From the NCBI GenBank assembly GCA_036510065.1, contig DATCEO010000230.1:1-64000 (forward strand): DNA of 64,000 bases, written 5' to 3'. The position numbers and the translations under genes are program-made. Below, piece after piece: positions 45,026-54,164 of the stretch. The notes below the pieces were generated by a model that did not search any database, had not been told where the DNA came from, and saw only the letters and a program-made list of their open reading frames with translations. The number at the start of each line of letters is the position of its first letter. Position 1 is the first letter of the stretch. This DNA comes from DASUBV01 sp036510065. Its GTDB lineage: Bacteria > Actinomycetota > Actinomycetes > Streptosporangiales > Streptosporangiaceae.

Positions 45026-45946
45026 CTAGGGTTCGGGGGTGTCGCCGCGGCCCTGCTGCTCGGCCAGGAACCGCTCGAACTCGGCGCCGAGCTCCTCCGC
45101 GGTGGGCATGGGCTCCGACTCGTCGCCCAGCAGGCTCTCGCGGCCCGCGGTGAACGCGTCGTACTGCTGCTCCAGCGCCTCCACGACCTCGGTCACCTCG
45201 GCCGAGCCCTCCACCTGCCGGGCGATCTCCAGGTCCGTGCGATGGGCGGCCTCCCGCAGCGTGTCGCCGGGCAGCACGAGGCCCGCGGCCCGCTGGACGG
45301 ACTCCAGGAGCGTCACCCCGGCGGCCGGGTAGGCGGCCTGGGCCAGGTAATGCGGCACGTGCACCGCGAAGCCGACCGCGGCCCGCTCGTCCTGACCGAG
45401 CCGGTACTCCAGGAGCGCGGCGGCGCTGCCGGGTACCTGCAGCTTGTCCACCAGCGGCCGGTAGCCCTCGATCAGCCCCGGCTGGGTCGCGTGCGCCGTC
45501 ACCCCGAGCTGCCGGGTATGCGGCACGCCCATCGGGATGCCATGGAAGCCCACGGCCAGCCGCACCCGCAGATCGGCGGTGAGCTGCCGCACCGCGCCGG
45601 TGAACGCCTCCCACTCCCGGTCCGGCTCCAGGCCGTTGAGCAGCAGGAACGGCGTGCCCTCGGCGTCATTCAGCAGCGACATCGTCAGCTCGGGGGTGTC
45701 GTAGTCCTCCCAGTGATCCTTGGCGAAGCTCATCACCGGGCGCCGGGACCGGTAGTCGATCAGCGCGTCCACGTCGAACCGGGCCACTTCGTGATGATCA
45801 AGCGAGCTCAGCAGGTGAGTCGCCAGCAGCCTCCCAGCGCTGCCGGCGTCGATGAATCCGTCGAGGTAGTACAGCATCACCAGATCGCCGTCCGGCTCGG
45901 CCGCGGCGGGACTCACCTCGTATAGGTCCCTCGGATCGCGCCCCAC
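45026..45946 (-). CDS. PAC2 family protein
   Basis: 306 residues. Features of the PAC2 (proteasome-assembly-chaperone-like) fold are LVMLYYLDGFIDAGSAGRLL, VARFDVDALIDYRSRRPVMS, LLLNGLEPDREWEAFTGAVR, and VGFAVHVPHYLAQAAYPAAG. The C-terminal charged helices (about 245-306) are acidic. Widespread in proteasome-bearing actinobacteria, but its role is not firmly known. Convergent with the carbonic anhydrase. Confidence 0.85.
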   Translation of the reverse strand: MGRDPRDLYEVSPAAAEPDGDLVMLYYLDGFIDAGSAGRLLATHLLSSLDHHEVARFDVDALIDYRSRRPVMSFAKDHWEDYDTPELTMSLLNDAEGTPFLLLNGLEPDREWEAFTGAVRQLTADLRVRLAVGFHGIPMGVPHTRQLGVTAHATQPGLIEGYRPLVDKLQVPGSAAALLEYRLGQDERAAVGFAVHVPHYLAQAAYPAAGVTLLESVQRAAGLVLPGDTLREAAHRTDLEIARQVEGSAEVTEVVEALEQQYDAFTAGRESLLGDESEPMPTAEELGAEFERFLAEQQGRGDTPEP

Positions 45947-46150
45947 GTCACAGCCTCTCTAGCCGCCGGTGTTCCTACTAGTCTTACCAACGTCGGGCCG
46001 CAGCGATAAATTCGGGCCGCGAATGCGCCAGTTCGCGCCGGTCTGGGCGGTCTCCGGTACGGGACTGACGCCGGGGAGGCGTTATCCGGCCGGGGCGTGC
46101 TCGGCCCTTAGCTGTCCCGACCGTGCCCGCGGGCATGGTTTCATCGAGTT

Positions 46151-46495
46151 ATGGCCGGAGGCGGTGACGAGGTGGTGCGGCGGCCGATCCCGCCCGCGCC
46201 GCCGCCGCACGGCACCTTCGTGGCCTGGCACCGCGGCTGCCGGTGCGAGGAGTGCACGGCCGTGTACGACGAGTTCGCCCGGGAGCTGGCCCTGCGCGCG
46301 CTCGGCCGGTGGGACCGCGGCACGCCGGAGGGGCCGCGGCTGAGCGCGGACGAGCGAGCCCACCTTGATCCGGCCGTCCGGGCGCGCTCGTGCCCGCGCT
46401 GCGGGGCGCTGCAGTATCACCGCTGCCGCAACGTGCTGGTCCCGGCCCACTTCACCGCGACTCATCCCGAGCGGACGGCCCGGCCAGAACGTTAG
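46151..46495 (+). CDS. small protein with two Cys-rich zinc-finger-like motifs
   Basis: 114 residues. First motif HGTFVAWHRGCRCEECTAVY (H-C-x-C-x2-C), second CPRCGALQYHRCRN with a trailing Pro-x-His (VPAHF). The first resembles short actinobacterial/phage proteins with a GCRCxxC loop; the second is like a rubredoxin-type knuckle. Probably binds zinc and perhaps nucleic acid. It is one base upstream of the alternative MFS frame and 39 bp from the MFS start, so both may be co-transcribed. Confidence 0.55.
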   Translation: MAGGGDEVVRRPIPPAPPPHGTFVAWHRGCRCEECTAVYDEFARELALRALGRWDRGTPEGPRLSADERAHLDPAVRARSCPRCGALQYHRCRNVLVPAHFTATHPERTARPER

Positions 46496-46534
46496 TTGCC
46501 GAACAGCAAGCAACACGAGGCATACTGGCTGGTG

Positions 46535-47986
46535 ATGAGCGCACCTGAGATGACGCATGGCCGGCGGATGCTGATCCTGGCCATCTGCTGCATGAGCCTG
46601 CTGATCGTGAGCCTCGACGTCACGATCGTGAACGTCGCGCTCCCGTCCATCCAGCGCGAGCTGCACGCCAGCGTGTCGGGCCTGCAGTGGATCATCGACG
46701 CCTACACGCTGGTGCTGGCCAGCTTCCTGATGCTGGCCGGGTCGACCGCGGACCGGGTGGGCCGCCGCCGCATCTTCCAGACCGGCCTGGTCGCCTTCAC
46801 GCTCGGCTCGCTGCTGTGCAGCCTCGCGCCCGGCCTGGGCTGGCTGGTGGCCTTCCGGATGATCCAGGCGCTGGGCGGCTCGATGCTGAACCCGGTGGCG
46901 CTGTCGATCATCGTCAATACCTTCGTGCAGCCCGCCGAGCGGGCCCGGGCCATCGGCATCTGGGGGGCCGTCATCGGGATCAGCATGTCGCTCGGCCCGG
47001 TGCTGGGGGGGCTGCTGACCGAGACCGTGGGATGGCGCGGCATCTTCTGGGTCAACATCCCCGTGGGCCTGGCCGCGCTCGTGCTGACCGCGCGCTTCGT
47101 GCCGGAGTCCCGGGCGCCGCATCCCCGCAAGGTGGACCCGGTCGGCCAGCTGCTGGTCATCATCACGCTGGCCAGCCTGATCTACGGGATCATCGAGGGC
47201 CCCGGCTCCGGCTGGACCTCTCCCAAGATCATCTTCTGCTTCGGCGTGGCCGCCGCCGCGCTGGGCGGCCTGATCGCCTACGAGCCACGGCGGCCAGAGC
47301 CCCTCATTGACCTGCGGTTCTTCCGCAGCGCCCCGTTCTCCGGCGCCACCCTCATCGGCATCTCCGCGTTCGCCGCCCTCGGCGGCTTCCTGCTGCTGAA
47401 CACGCTCTACCTGCAGAACGTGCGCGGCTACTCGGCGCTTCAGGCCGGCTTGTTCACGGTTCCGATGGCGGCGATGACCATCGTCTGCGCGCCGCTGTCG
47501 GGCCGGATCATCGGGGCGCGCGGGCCGCGGCTGCCGCTCATCGTGGCGGGCGTGGCCATCACGGTGAGCGGGCTCATGCTGACCCGGCTGGCCGCCGACA
47601 CCTCAGTGGCCTGGCTGATTGCCGCTTATGTGATCTTCGGCATCGGCTTCGGCCTGGTGAACGCGCCGATCACCAACACCGCGGTGTCCGGCATGCCCCG
47701 GGCCCAGGCCGGCGTCGCGGCCGCCGTGGCGTCGACCAGCCGTCAGGTGGGGCAGTCGCTGGGCGTGGCCGTGATCGGCTCGGTCGTGGTGTCCGCGCTC
47801 GTCGGCTCGTTCCGCAGCGGGTTCGCGCCGGCCAGCCACGCGGGCTGGTGGATCGTGACCGGCTGCGGCTGCGCCGTCCTGTTCCTGGGCCTGCTGACCT
47901 CCGGCCGCTGGGCCAGGGCCACAGCCCAGGCCACCGCCGAACGGCTGATGCCGGTCAGCGCCGAGATTCCCGTCCAGGCGTCCTAG
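46535..47986 (+). CDS. MFS drug exporter, DHA2 (14-TM, EmrB/QacA) type
   Basis: 483 residues from the ATG at 46535 (MSAPEMTHGRRM). Motif A GSTADRVGRRR, motif C (WGAVIGISMSLGPVLGGLLT) and LDVTIVNVALPSIQRELHA in helix 1 identify the DHA2 family; about 14 hydrophobic segments. Proton-driven export of hydrophobic compounds, inner membrane. Substrate unknown; no TetR-type repressor adjacent. An upstream TTG at 46496 would add 13 residues. Confidence 0.9.
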   Translation: MSAPEMTHGRRMLILAICCMSLLIVSLDVTIVNVALPSIQRELHASVSGLQWIIDAYTLVLASFLMLAGSTADRVGRRRIFQTGLVAFTLGSLLCSLAPGLGWLVAFRMIQALGGSMLNPVALSIIVNTFVQPAERARAIGIWGAVIGISMSLGPVLGGLLTETVGWRGIFWVNIPVGLAALVLTARFVPESRAPHPRKVDPVGQLLVIITLASLIYGIIEGPGSGWTSPKIIFCFGVAAAALGGLIAYEPRRPEPLIDLRFFRSAPFSGATLIGISAFAALGGFLLLNTLYLQNVRGYSALQAGLFTVPMAAMTIVCAPLSGRIIGARGPRLPLIVAGVAITVSGLMLTRLAADTSVAWLIAAYVIFGIGFGLVNAPITNTAVSGMPRAQAGVAAAVASTSRQVGQSLGVAVIGSVVVSALVGSFRSGFAPASHAGWWIVTGCGCAVLFLGLLTSGRWARATAQATAERLMPVSAEIPVQAS

Positions 47987-48047
47987 AGAGGGTTGGGTAA
48001 CCGGTTCGTGACTGGCCCCGCAGCGGCCTGACGCCAACCGCTGCCGG

Positions 48048-48639
48048 TCAGCTACCCGACACGGTCTCGGTCGGGATCTTTGCCGTTGAGGTGGGCCGGT
48101 ACCGCAGGTTTACTGCGGACGTGGGGTCGCCGCCGCCGACCCGGTGGAGGCGGATCGGCTCACTGCCAGGGTTGTGGTACAGCCGGATGCCCTCGCCGAG
48201 CAGGATCGGTGCGATGTGCAGGTCGATCTCGTCGATCAGTCCCAGTTCGAGAAGCTGACGGCCGATGACCGGCGAGAACACCTCGAGGTTCTTGCCGCCG
48301 GCCGCCGCCAGCCCGATCCGCACCGCCTCGGCCGGGCTACAGTTCAGGAACGTGACTCCGTCGGCGGGCGTCGCGTCCTCGGGGTGATGGGTGAGCACGA
48401 AAGATCGGTCCGTCCCAGGCGCCGCCGTACGGGCGGCTGTCACTCACGGCGGCCCAGCCGTCTCGGCCCCCCAGCACGGCGCCCGTGGTCTCGACGTACT
48501 CCTCGACCAGGCCCGGACGGGCCGAGATCCCGGTCATCCACTCCATCTCGTGGTTCGGCCCTGCCACGAAACCGTCCAGCGACATCGTGAAGTGCCAGAG
48601 CACCTTCCCGCCTGCGGTCTGCGGCTCAGTGTCGCCCAT
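48048..48639 (-). pseudogene. dihydrofolate-reductase-like (RibD C-terminal) protein, frameshifted
   Basis: The N-terminal part from 48639 reads KVLWHFTMSLDGFVAGPNHE, then TTGAVLGGRDGWAAVSDSRP and YGGAWDGPIF. The rest, FVLTHHPEDATPADGVTFLN, GGKNLEVFSPVIGRQLLELG and LIDEIDLHIAPILLGEGIRL, is in another frame. Removing one base from the AAA (48400-48402, TTT on the coding strand) joins GPI-FVLTHHPED exactly. Intact, it would be ~190 residues, the usual size of these NADPH-binding reductases. Convergent with the MFS gene. Confidence 0.75.
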
Positions 48640-48769
48640 TCATCGCCTCCTGCGATCTGCTTGCGGCGGCAATCGGTAGACCCACGCTAGCCGCCATCAG
48701 CCGATCGGCTGACGGCCGCGGCGCCGTCTGGCGGACCGGCTCGCGAGGGCCTGTCCGAGGCGCGCCGCC

Positions 48770-48964
48770 GCTCCGTGGACGCGCTGCGCCCCGAGCCGCC
48801 GCGGGCAGCACCAATCGGGAGGCCGCGGCCAGTCTGTTCATCAGCGAGGCCACCGTTAAGACCCATTTGCTGGACATCTACGCCAAGCTCGGGTCGGTGA
48901 TCGCGCCGCCGCGGTTGCCGAGGCTTTTCACCGCGGCCTCCTGCGCCCCTCCCGCCGCGACTAG
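48770..48964 (+). pseudogene. LuxR/NarL-type response regulator remnant (HTH only)
   Basis: Reads TNREAAASLFISEATVKTHL then LDIYAKLG, and after a one-base shift VGDRAAAVAEAFHRGLLRPS to a TAG at 48962-48964. This is the C-terminal HTH of a NarL/FixJ regulator with SEATVKTHL as the recognition helix. No receiver domain precedes it and the first helix is out of frame too. A CCCAG/CTGGG hairpin follows the stop. The remaining 48640-49166 holds nothing else but the palindrome below. Confidence 0.7.
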
Positions 48965-49009
48965 CCCAGTGGCTTCCCCCCTGGGCGGCGTAGCGCTGTC
49001 TGCCAGCGT

Positions 49010-49059
49010 CATGAAGGGGCATCTACTGCTGTCCTAGCAGCAGTAGATGCCCCTTCATG
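49010..49059. terminator. 22-bp perfect hairpin
   Basis: Arms 49010-49031 and 49038-49059 exactly complementary, loop TCCTAG. Lies after the LuxR remnant and 108 bases before the nitroreductase start, same strand. Unrelated in sequence to the other three large hairpins in this window. Confidence 0.6.
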
Positions 49060-49166
49060 CTGTTGCGGGCAGCCCCGGCGCCGGCCGGGAGCGGCCGCGG
49101 GCCGCGTCCCGCGGGGCGGGCCATGCTCCGCGGGACGGGCCGCACGGCGCGGGGCAGGAGGGGACA

Positions 49167-49685
49167 ATGAGGGACATGCAGACATGGGAGGCCATCACCT
49201 CGCGGCGCAATGTGCGGTCCTTCACCGACCGGCCGGTCGCCCCGGCCGATCTCGACCAGATCCTCGAGGCCGGCCGCCGGTCGCCGTCCTCGCAGAACTG
49301 GCAGCCGTGGGACTTCATCCTCGTCACCGACCGCGAGCAGCTGCGCGAGCTGGCGAAGGTCTGGCGCGGCGCGGGCCATGTGGCCCAGTCGGCGGCCACG
49401 ATCGTGGTGATCGGGCCGGCCGCCGACAATGAGTTCCACCGGGCTCAGCTCGACCTGGGGCAGGCCACGATGGCCATGACGCTGGCGGCCGCCGACCTCG
49501 GCATCGGCAGCTGTCACGCGGGCGTGGCCGACATGCAGCTGGCCCGCGAGGTGCTCGGGCTGCCGCCGGACCGTGACTGGGCCTTCCTGATCTCCCTCGG
49601 TTACCCAGCCGACCGGCCGCTGGTGCCCGTCAGGAACCCCAGGCGGCGGCCGTTCGACGAAGTGGTGCACCGCGGCCGCTGGTAG
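49167..49685 (+). CDS. nitroreductase family protein
   Basis: 172 residues from an ATG with GGAGGGG upstream. FMN-binding nitroreductase fold: WEAITSRRNVRSFTDRPVAP (Arg of the phosphate site), ILEAGRRSPSSQNWQPWDFI, LGQATMAMTLAAADLGIGSC and LISLGYPADRPLVPVRNPRR. Uses NAD(P)H and FMN to reduce nitro, quinone or other groups; some family members act in cofactor metabolism. Short form. Convergent with the SBP56 gene. Confidence 0.85.
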   Translation: MRDMQTWEAITSRRNVRSFTDRPVAPADLDQILEAGRRSPSSQNWQPWDFILVTDREQLRELAKVWRGAGHVAQSAATIVVIGPAADNEFHRAQLDLGQATMAMTLAAADLGIGSCHAGVADMQLAREVLGLPPDRDWAFLISLGYPADRPLVPVRNPRRRPFDEVVHRGRW

Positions 49686-49691
49686 CGCGTA

Positions 49692-51134
49692 TCACGGGGG
49701 GAAGCAGTAGGAGTCGCTGGAGGCGTCGCCGCCCTGCAGCCGGATCTGGTGCGCGCGCCGTCCCCGGAAGGCCTCGCCCTCCAGGAAGAACCGCTCGTCG
49801 ACGCTGAGGCCGCCGCTCTCGCCGACATCCAGCTTGGCCATCCAGGCCCCGACGCCGTCGGGATAAAACTGGTCGTCCCACGATCCGTACAGGGAGTTGG
49901 TGAAGTAGACCCGCTTGCTGTCCCGGCTGACCTCGACCATCTGCGGGCCGCCGGCCAGGGGCTGGTCCGGGCGGGCCGGGTGCGGGCGGCGCCCGACGAT
50001 GCCGCCGACCCGCACCGAGCCGGTTTCCACCGGATGGAACGGGTCGCTGACGTCGTACTGCTTCAGCTCGCCGGTACCCCAGCACGAGACGTAGAGCTTC
50101 TGGTCGTCCACTGCCAGCGCCAGGTCGGTGACGAGCGGCGGGACGGCGCCGAATGGCTGCAGGGCGGGCGGCAGGTCCGCGGCGTCGGCGGGCTCGGCCG
50201 GGATCGTGATGACCTTCTGCGCGGCCCACTTGCCGTCATCGGCCAGATGCCAGAGCCAGATCGACGCGGACAGGTCCTCGACGCTGACCACGACGCCGAC
50301 GAAGCCGTAGAGCTTGGTCGGGTCGTGGGCCGGGCGCAGCTCCAGCGCCATCTGATGCTCGTCCCCGAGGTCCACGGTCTGGATGTTCTGGCGGGTCTTC
50401 ATGTCCCAGAAGTGCAGCCGGTGCCCGTACTTCCGGCCCAGCAGCAGCTCGGGCACGATCCCGTTCTCGATCATCGACGGGGTGCCCCACTCCGAGGTGA
50501 TCGCCACGTCGTCGTTGATGTGCCACCACACGTCGTAGGCCAGGTACTGGTCCCCGCGGTCGGCTTCCCACTGGCCCACGACCTCGAACGTGTTGTGGTC
50601 CAGCAGCGCCACCCCGCCCGGGCCCTCCTCGGTCGCGCCGCCGAGGCAGGAGACGAACAGCCCGCCGGGGCCGCAGTGCACGGTGTGCGGCCGCGAGTAA
50701 TTCGCCCGCTTGGCCAGCTCCTCGGGCCCGAGCACCTTGGTGACCCGGGGCGCCGCGGGATCGGGCTGGGTATCGAGCACGTACAGGCGCGAGGACCGCA
50801 GGCCGGGAACGATCAGGTAGCGGCGGTCCCCGTGGTCGTGGCCGCCGCCCGGGCACAGCGCGCTGGAGCACGCGTTCCAGCCGAAGTGATGGAGCTCGTC
50901 ACCGAGATTGGGCAGCTCGGTGAAGCCGACCACGGAGCTGTAGCTGGCCGAGTCCGGATCGACGTCCACCACGGCGATCGCGTCCGGCTTGTCGGCCGGC
51001 CGGGCGAACGTCGCGACGTAGGCGAGCTGCTCCTTCGGCGCGGCGGCCGCGTCGCGCGGCGAGCGGTAGAAGGTCGGGTCGTGGCCCTCGTGCTCGTGAT
51101 CGCCTGCGTGCTGGTGGTCGTGCTCCTGCGTCAT
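49692..51134 (-). CDS. selenium-binding protein SBP56 / methanethiol oxidase family
   Basis: 480 residues. His-rich start (HDHQHAGDHEHEGHD), then a beta-propeller-type SBP56 sequence: HHFGWNACSSALCPGGGHDH, LYVLDTQPDPAAPRVTKVLG, NYSRPHTVHCGPGGLFVSCL, DVWWHINDDVAITSEWGTPS, FWDMKTRQNIQTVDLGDEHQ and YVSCWGTGELKQYDVSDPF. Bacterial members (MtoX) oxidise methanethiol to formaldehyde, sulfide and peroxide, using copper. Methanethiol can arise from methionine or DMSP, so this fits the methyl/sulfur theme and the formaldehyde dehydrogenase at 56.5 kb. Whether it is an oxidase is inferred. Confidence 0.85.
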   Translation of the reverse strand: MTQEHDHQHAGDHEHEGHDPTFYRSPRDAAAAPKEQLAYVATFARPADKPDAIAVVDVDPDSASYSSVVGFTELPNLGDELHHFGWNACSSALCPGGGHDHGDRRYLIVPGLRSSRLYVLDTQPDPAAPRVTKVLGPEELAKRANYSRPHTVHCGPGGLFVSCLGGATEEGPGGVALLDHNTFEVVGQWEADRGDQYLAYDVWWHINDDVAITSEWGTPSMIENGIVPELLLGRKYGHRLHFWDMKTRQNIQTVDLGDEHQMALELRPAHDPTKLYGFVGVVVSVEDLSASIWLWHLADDGKWAAQKVITIPAEPADAADLPPALQPFGAVPPLVTDLALAVDDQKLYVSCWGTGELKQYDVSDPFHPVETGSVRVGGIVGRRPHPARPDQPLAGGPQMVEVSRDSKRVYFTNSLYGSWDDQFYPDGVGAWMAKLDVGESGGLSVDERFFLEGEAFRGRRAHQIRLQGGDASSDSYCFPP

Positions 51135-51490
51135 CGCCCACGCCCCTCGACTGGTATCCGCTGGCAGCCGCTGTAAGCCTCCGAGCTAGCCCACCTAAGT
51201 CGGCAGGAAAACTCGGCTTTAAGCCCAGCCCGGCGCGGCTGCCTATTCGCTGCGCCCCGGTGAGAGCCCATCGCCTACCCCGGAAGTCTGTGCGATGGCC
51301 GCGCCCAGTGTCAACGTCGAGCCCGAGGCCCGGCGGGCCGCCGCGCGACGAGGGAATTGCCGCAGGCGGGATGCGTCATCACCGGCCAGGCGTTAGCTAG
51401 ACGTAGCATGACGTCCCCGGCGCCCCGCGGCGCCCCCTGACCACCTGGGTCGGTCCCGCCCCGGGCCGGTTCGCGAGAGGTAACCCCCCA
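51135..51490. other. divergent intergenic region, SBP56 / GH3 lipoprotein genes
   Basis: 356 bp. I see no gene on either strand and no recognisable riboswitch. A GAGAGG ribosome site precedes the GTG at 51491, and a GTTAGCTAGACGTAGCATGA stretch at 51393-51412 is the most promoter-like A/T-containing part. Confidence 0.4.
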
Positions 51491-52738
51491 GTGCGCGTTT
51501 CCCCAGCATGGCTCCGGGCTGTCGGCCTGGCCGTGATCGGGTTCGTGACCATCGCCTGCACCACCAACGCGGCTGTCGGGAACACTCCGCCGTCCCGTCA
51601 GCCCCATCAGTCCCATCAGTCCCATCAGTCCGCCGGGCCGTCGGGGAGCGGCCCGGCCGCCGGCGGGGCTGGCCCCGGGAGCGGAGCGCCGGCCGGGACC
51701 GCCGAGGCGGCGCAGGTGGCCAGCCTGTCTACGCGCCAGCTCGCCGGCCAGCGGGTGGTCTTCAGCTACGCCGGGCTGACGCCGCCGGCCAGCCTGCTCT
51801 GGCTGATCGGTCACGGCGAGGCCGCCGGGGTCATCTTCTTTGCCAGCAACATCTCCGGCCGGGCCCAGATCGCCGGCGTCATCGCCAAGCTCGAGGCGGC
51901 CGATGCTGCCCCGACGAACCCGGTGCGCTCTCCGCTGCTGCTGATGACCGATCAGGAGGGCGGCCTCGTGCGCCGGCTGCCCGGCCCGCCAGAGCTGTCG
52001 GAGAGGCAGATCGGAGAGTCGGCGCAGCCCGCCGCGGCGGCCGCGGCGGCCGGGGCGGCCGCGGCCGCCAGCCTGCGCGGCGTGGGCATGAACGTCAACC
52101 TGGCCCCGGTGCTGGATGTCTACCGCGCCGCGGGTGACTTCGATGACCAGTTCCAGCGGTCCTACAGCATGAGCCCGGCCAAGGTCTCCGCCCTGGGCGC
52201 CGACTTCATCCGGGCCCAGCAGCAGGGCGGGGTCGCGGCGGCGGCCAAGCACTTTCCCGGCCTCGGCGCGGCTACCAGGACCGAGGACACCGACCACGGG
52301 CCGGTCACCCTGCAGGTCCCCGCGGCCAGCCTGCGCGGCATCGACGAGCTGCCCTACCGGGCGGCGATCGCGGCCAGGGTGAAGCTGATCATGGTGTCCT
52401 GGGCGGTCTACCCGGGCCTGAGCGGGAACCGGCCCGCCGGGCTGTCCGGCAGCATCGTCCAGGGCGAGCTGCGCAACCGCCTGGGCTTCACGGGCGTGAC
52501 CGTCACCGACGCGCTGGAGGCCGGCGCGCTGAAGGCGTACGGCTCCATCCAGCACCGGGCCGTGCTCGCGGCCCAGGCCGGCATGGACCTGCTGCTGTGC
52601 TCGGGCCAGACCGGCGGGGAGGGCGCGGCGTGCGTGGCCGGCCTGCAGAATGGCTACAACGACGGCGCGCTCGGCAAGGCCGCCTTCAAGATCGCTGATA
52701 CCCGCGTGCTCAGCCTGCGCGCCGGCCTGCCGCGCTAG
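51491..52738 (+). CDS. secreted glycoside hydrolase family 3 (NagZ-like beta-N-acetylhexosaminidase)
   Basis: 415 residues. Hydrophobic signal (LRAVGLAVIGFVTIACTTNA) with a possible lipid-modified Cys23, although the -3 residue is Thr. Then an HQS-repeat/Gly-rich linker and a GH3 N-terminal barrel: LLLMTDQEGGLVRRLPGPPE, AAAKHFPGLGAATRTEDTDH, and the nucleophile Asp in GVTVTDALEAGALKAYG. Cleaves N-acetylglucosamine from peptidoglycan fragments outside the membrane. The NagZ His/Asp acid-base loop (KHFPGLG...DTDHGP) is present. Confidence 0.88.
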   Translation: MRVSPAWLRAVGLAVIGFVTIACTTNAAVGNTPPSRQPHQSHQSHQSAGPSGSGPAAGGAGPGSGAPAGTAEAAQVASLSTRQLAGQRVVFSYAGLTPPASLLWLIGHGEAAGVIFFASNISGRAQIAGVIAKLEAADAAPTNPVRSPLLLMTDQEGGLVRRLPGPPELSERQIGESAQPAAAAAAAGAAAAASLRGVGMNVNLAPVLDVYRAAGDFDDQFQRSYSMSPAKVSALGADFIRAQQQGGVAAAAKHFPGLGAATRTEDTDHGPVTLQVPAASLRGIDELPYRAAIAARVKLIMVSWAVYPGLSGNRPAGLSGSIVQGELRNRLGFTGVTVTDALEAGALKAYGSIQHRAVLAAQAGMDLLLCSGQTGGEGAACVAGLQNGYNDGALGKAAFKIADTRVLSLRAGLPR

Positions 52739-52771
52739 CTCTTAAGCCCGGTAAACCGGTAAGGAGGTCAG

Positions 52772-53329
52772 ATGCGGCGCGTCTCGGTGATCGGCAACAG
52801 CGGCTCGGGCAAGACGACGCTGGCGGCGGAACTGGCCGCGGCCATGGACGTTCCCCATCTCGAGCTGGACGCCATTTTTCATCAGCACGGCTGGCAGCCG
52901 CTGCCCGCCCGGGAGTTCCAGGCGGCCGTGGCGGCCTTCACCGCCGGGGAGGCCTGGGTGGTCGACGGCAACTACAGCGCCGTCCGGGACATCGTCTGGC
53001 GCCGCGCCGACACCGTCGTCTGGCTGGACCCGCCCCGCCGCCGCGTCATGCGCCAGCTCGTGTGGCGGACCGTGCGCCGGATGGCGCACCGGACGAAACT
53101 GTGGAACGGCAACCGCGAGTCATGGGCCAACCTGCTGCGCGCCGACCCGCAGAAGTCGATCATCGCCTGGGCCTGGACTCATGACCGGATCTACCGGGAG
53201 CGCTATCTGGGGGCTCAGGCCGACCCGGCCCATGCGCACCTGGAGTTCATCCGGCTGCGAACCCCCGCTGAGATCGTGCTGCTCGCCCGGCGGGCAGCGA
53301 CAGCGACCCGGCCGGGCGGCCTAGGCTAG
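52772..53329 (+). CDS. P-loop nucleotide kinase-like protein (topology-modulation/AdK-like)
   Basis: 185 residues from an ATG preceded by AAGGAGG. Walker A GNSGSGKTTLA at 8-18, LELDAIFHQHGWQPLPAREF, WVVDGNYSAVRDIVWRRADT with Walker-B-like VVWLDPPRRRVMRQLVWRT, and a basic arginine-rich lid. Resembles adenylate-kinase-like FlaR/topology modulation proteins; phosphoacceptor unknown. Overlaps the convergent aldo-keto reductase by nine bases. Confidence 0.8.
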   Translation: MRRVSVIGNSGSGKTTLAAELAAAMDVPHLELDAIFHQHGWQPLPAREFQAAVAAFTAGEAWVVDGNYSAVRDIVWRRADTVVWLDPPRRRVMRQLVWRTVRRMAHRTKLWNGNRESWANLLRADPQKSIIAWAWTHDRIYRERYLGAQADPAHAHLEFIRLRTPAEIVLLARRAATATRPGGLG

Positions 53330-54115
53330 AGCGCCGAGACTGTCGATCCGCGCCACCTCGTCCTGAGTCAGGGCGAAGCCGAACAGGTCGATATTCTCCG
53401 CGATCCGCTCCGGCCGCGCCGACTTGGGGATGGCCGGGACGCCGTGCTCGAGATGCCAGCGCAGGATCACCCGGGCGGGACTGACGCCGTGCGACTTGGC
53501 GATCTCGGTCACGACCGGGTCGGTGAGGCTGGAGTCCTTCAGCGCGCTGTAGCCTTCCAGGACGACGCCGCGCGCCTTGTGGCCGACCAGCACGTCGGGG
53601 TCGTAACGAGCCGGGCTCCAGCGAATCTGGTTGACCACCGGGCGCTCGCCGGTCCACTCCTCCAGCTCGTCGATCTGCGACAGCTCGTAGTTGCTGACCC
53701 CGATGGCCCGGGCCAGGCCCTCGTCGCGGAGCCTGCGCACCTCGTTCCACAGCTGGCGGCGCTGGTTGGGCCGCTGCGGCGGCCAGTGCACGAGCCACAG
53801 ATCCACGTAAGCGGTCCGCAGGGCCCGCAGCGACCGGCGCAGGACGGCCTCCTCCTGGCCGAGGTCCGAGGGCCGGACCTTGGTCGTGAGGAAGACTTCC
53901 TCGCGGGCCAGCCCGCTGGCCCCCAGGGCGGTGCCGATCTCCGCCTCATTGCCGTACATCACCGCCGTGTCGATGTGCCGGTAGCCGGCCGCCAGCGCCG
54001 CGCCCGCGGCCGCCTCGACCTGGCCGCCGGTCAGCTTCCAGGTGCCCAGCCCGATCATCGGCATGTCGACCCCGTCAGCCAGGCTGACTGCGGGTACGTC
54101 GCTCGGATCCGTCAT
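53321..54115 (-). CDS. aldo/keto reductase
   Basis: 264 residues with the catalytic tetrad Asp49, Tyr54, Lys79 and His110 (HIDTAVMYGNE, FLTTKVRPSDL, LWLVHWPPQRP). NADPH-binding C-terminus: AIPKSARPERIAENIDLFGF. Reduces aldehydes/ketones of the 2,5-diketogluconate-reductase type. Substrate unknown. Confidence 0.9.
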   Translation of the reverse strand: MTDPSDVPAVSLADGVDMPMIGLGTWKLTGGQVEAAAGAALAAGYRHIDTAVMYGNEAEIGTALGASGLAREEVFLTTKVRPSDLGQEEAVLRRSLRALRTAYVDLWLVHWPPQRPNQRRQLWNEVRRLRDEGLARAIGVSNYELSQIDELEEWTGERPVVNQIRWSPARYDPDVLVGHKARGVVLEGYSALKDSSLTDPVVTEIAKSHGVSPARVILRWHLEHGVPAIPKSARPERIAENIDLFGFALTQDEVARIDSLGALA

Positions 54116-54164
54116 CGCAACATTGTCCGCTATCGGCGGCCAGCGCCCCGCGCCGGCGTCCCGG

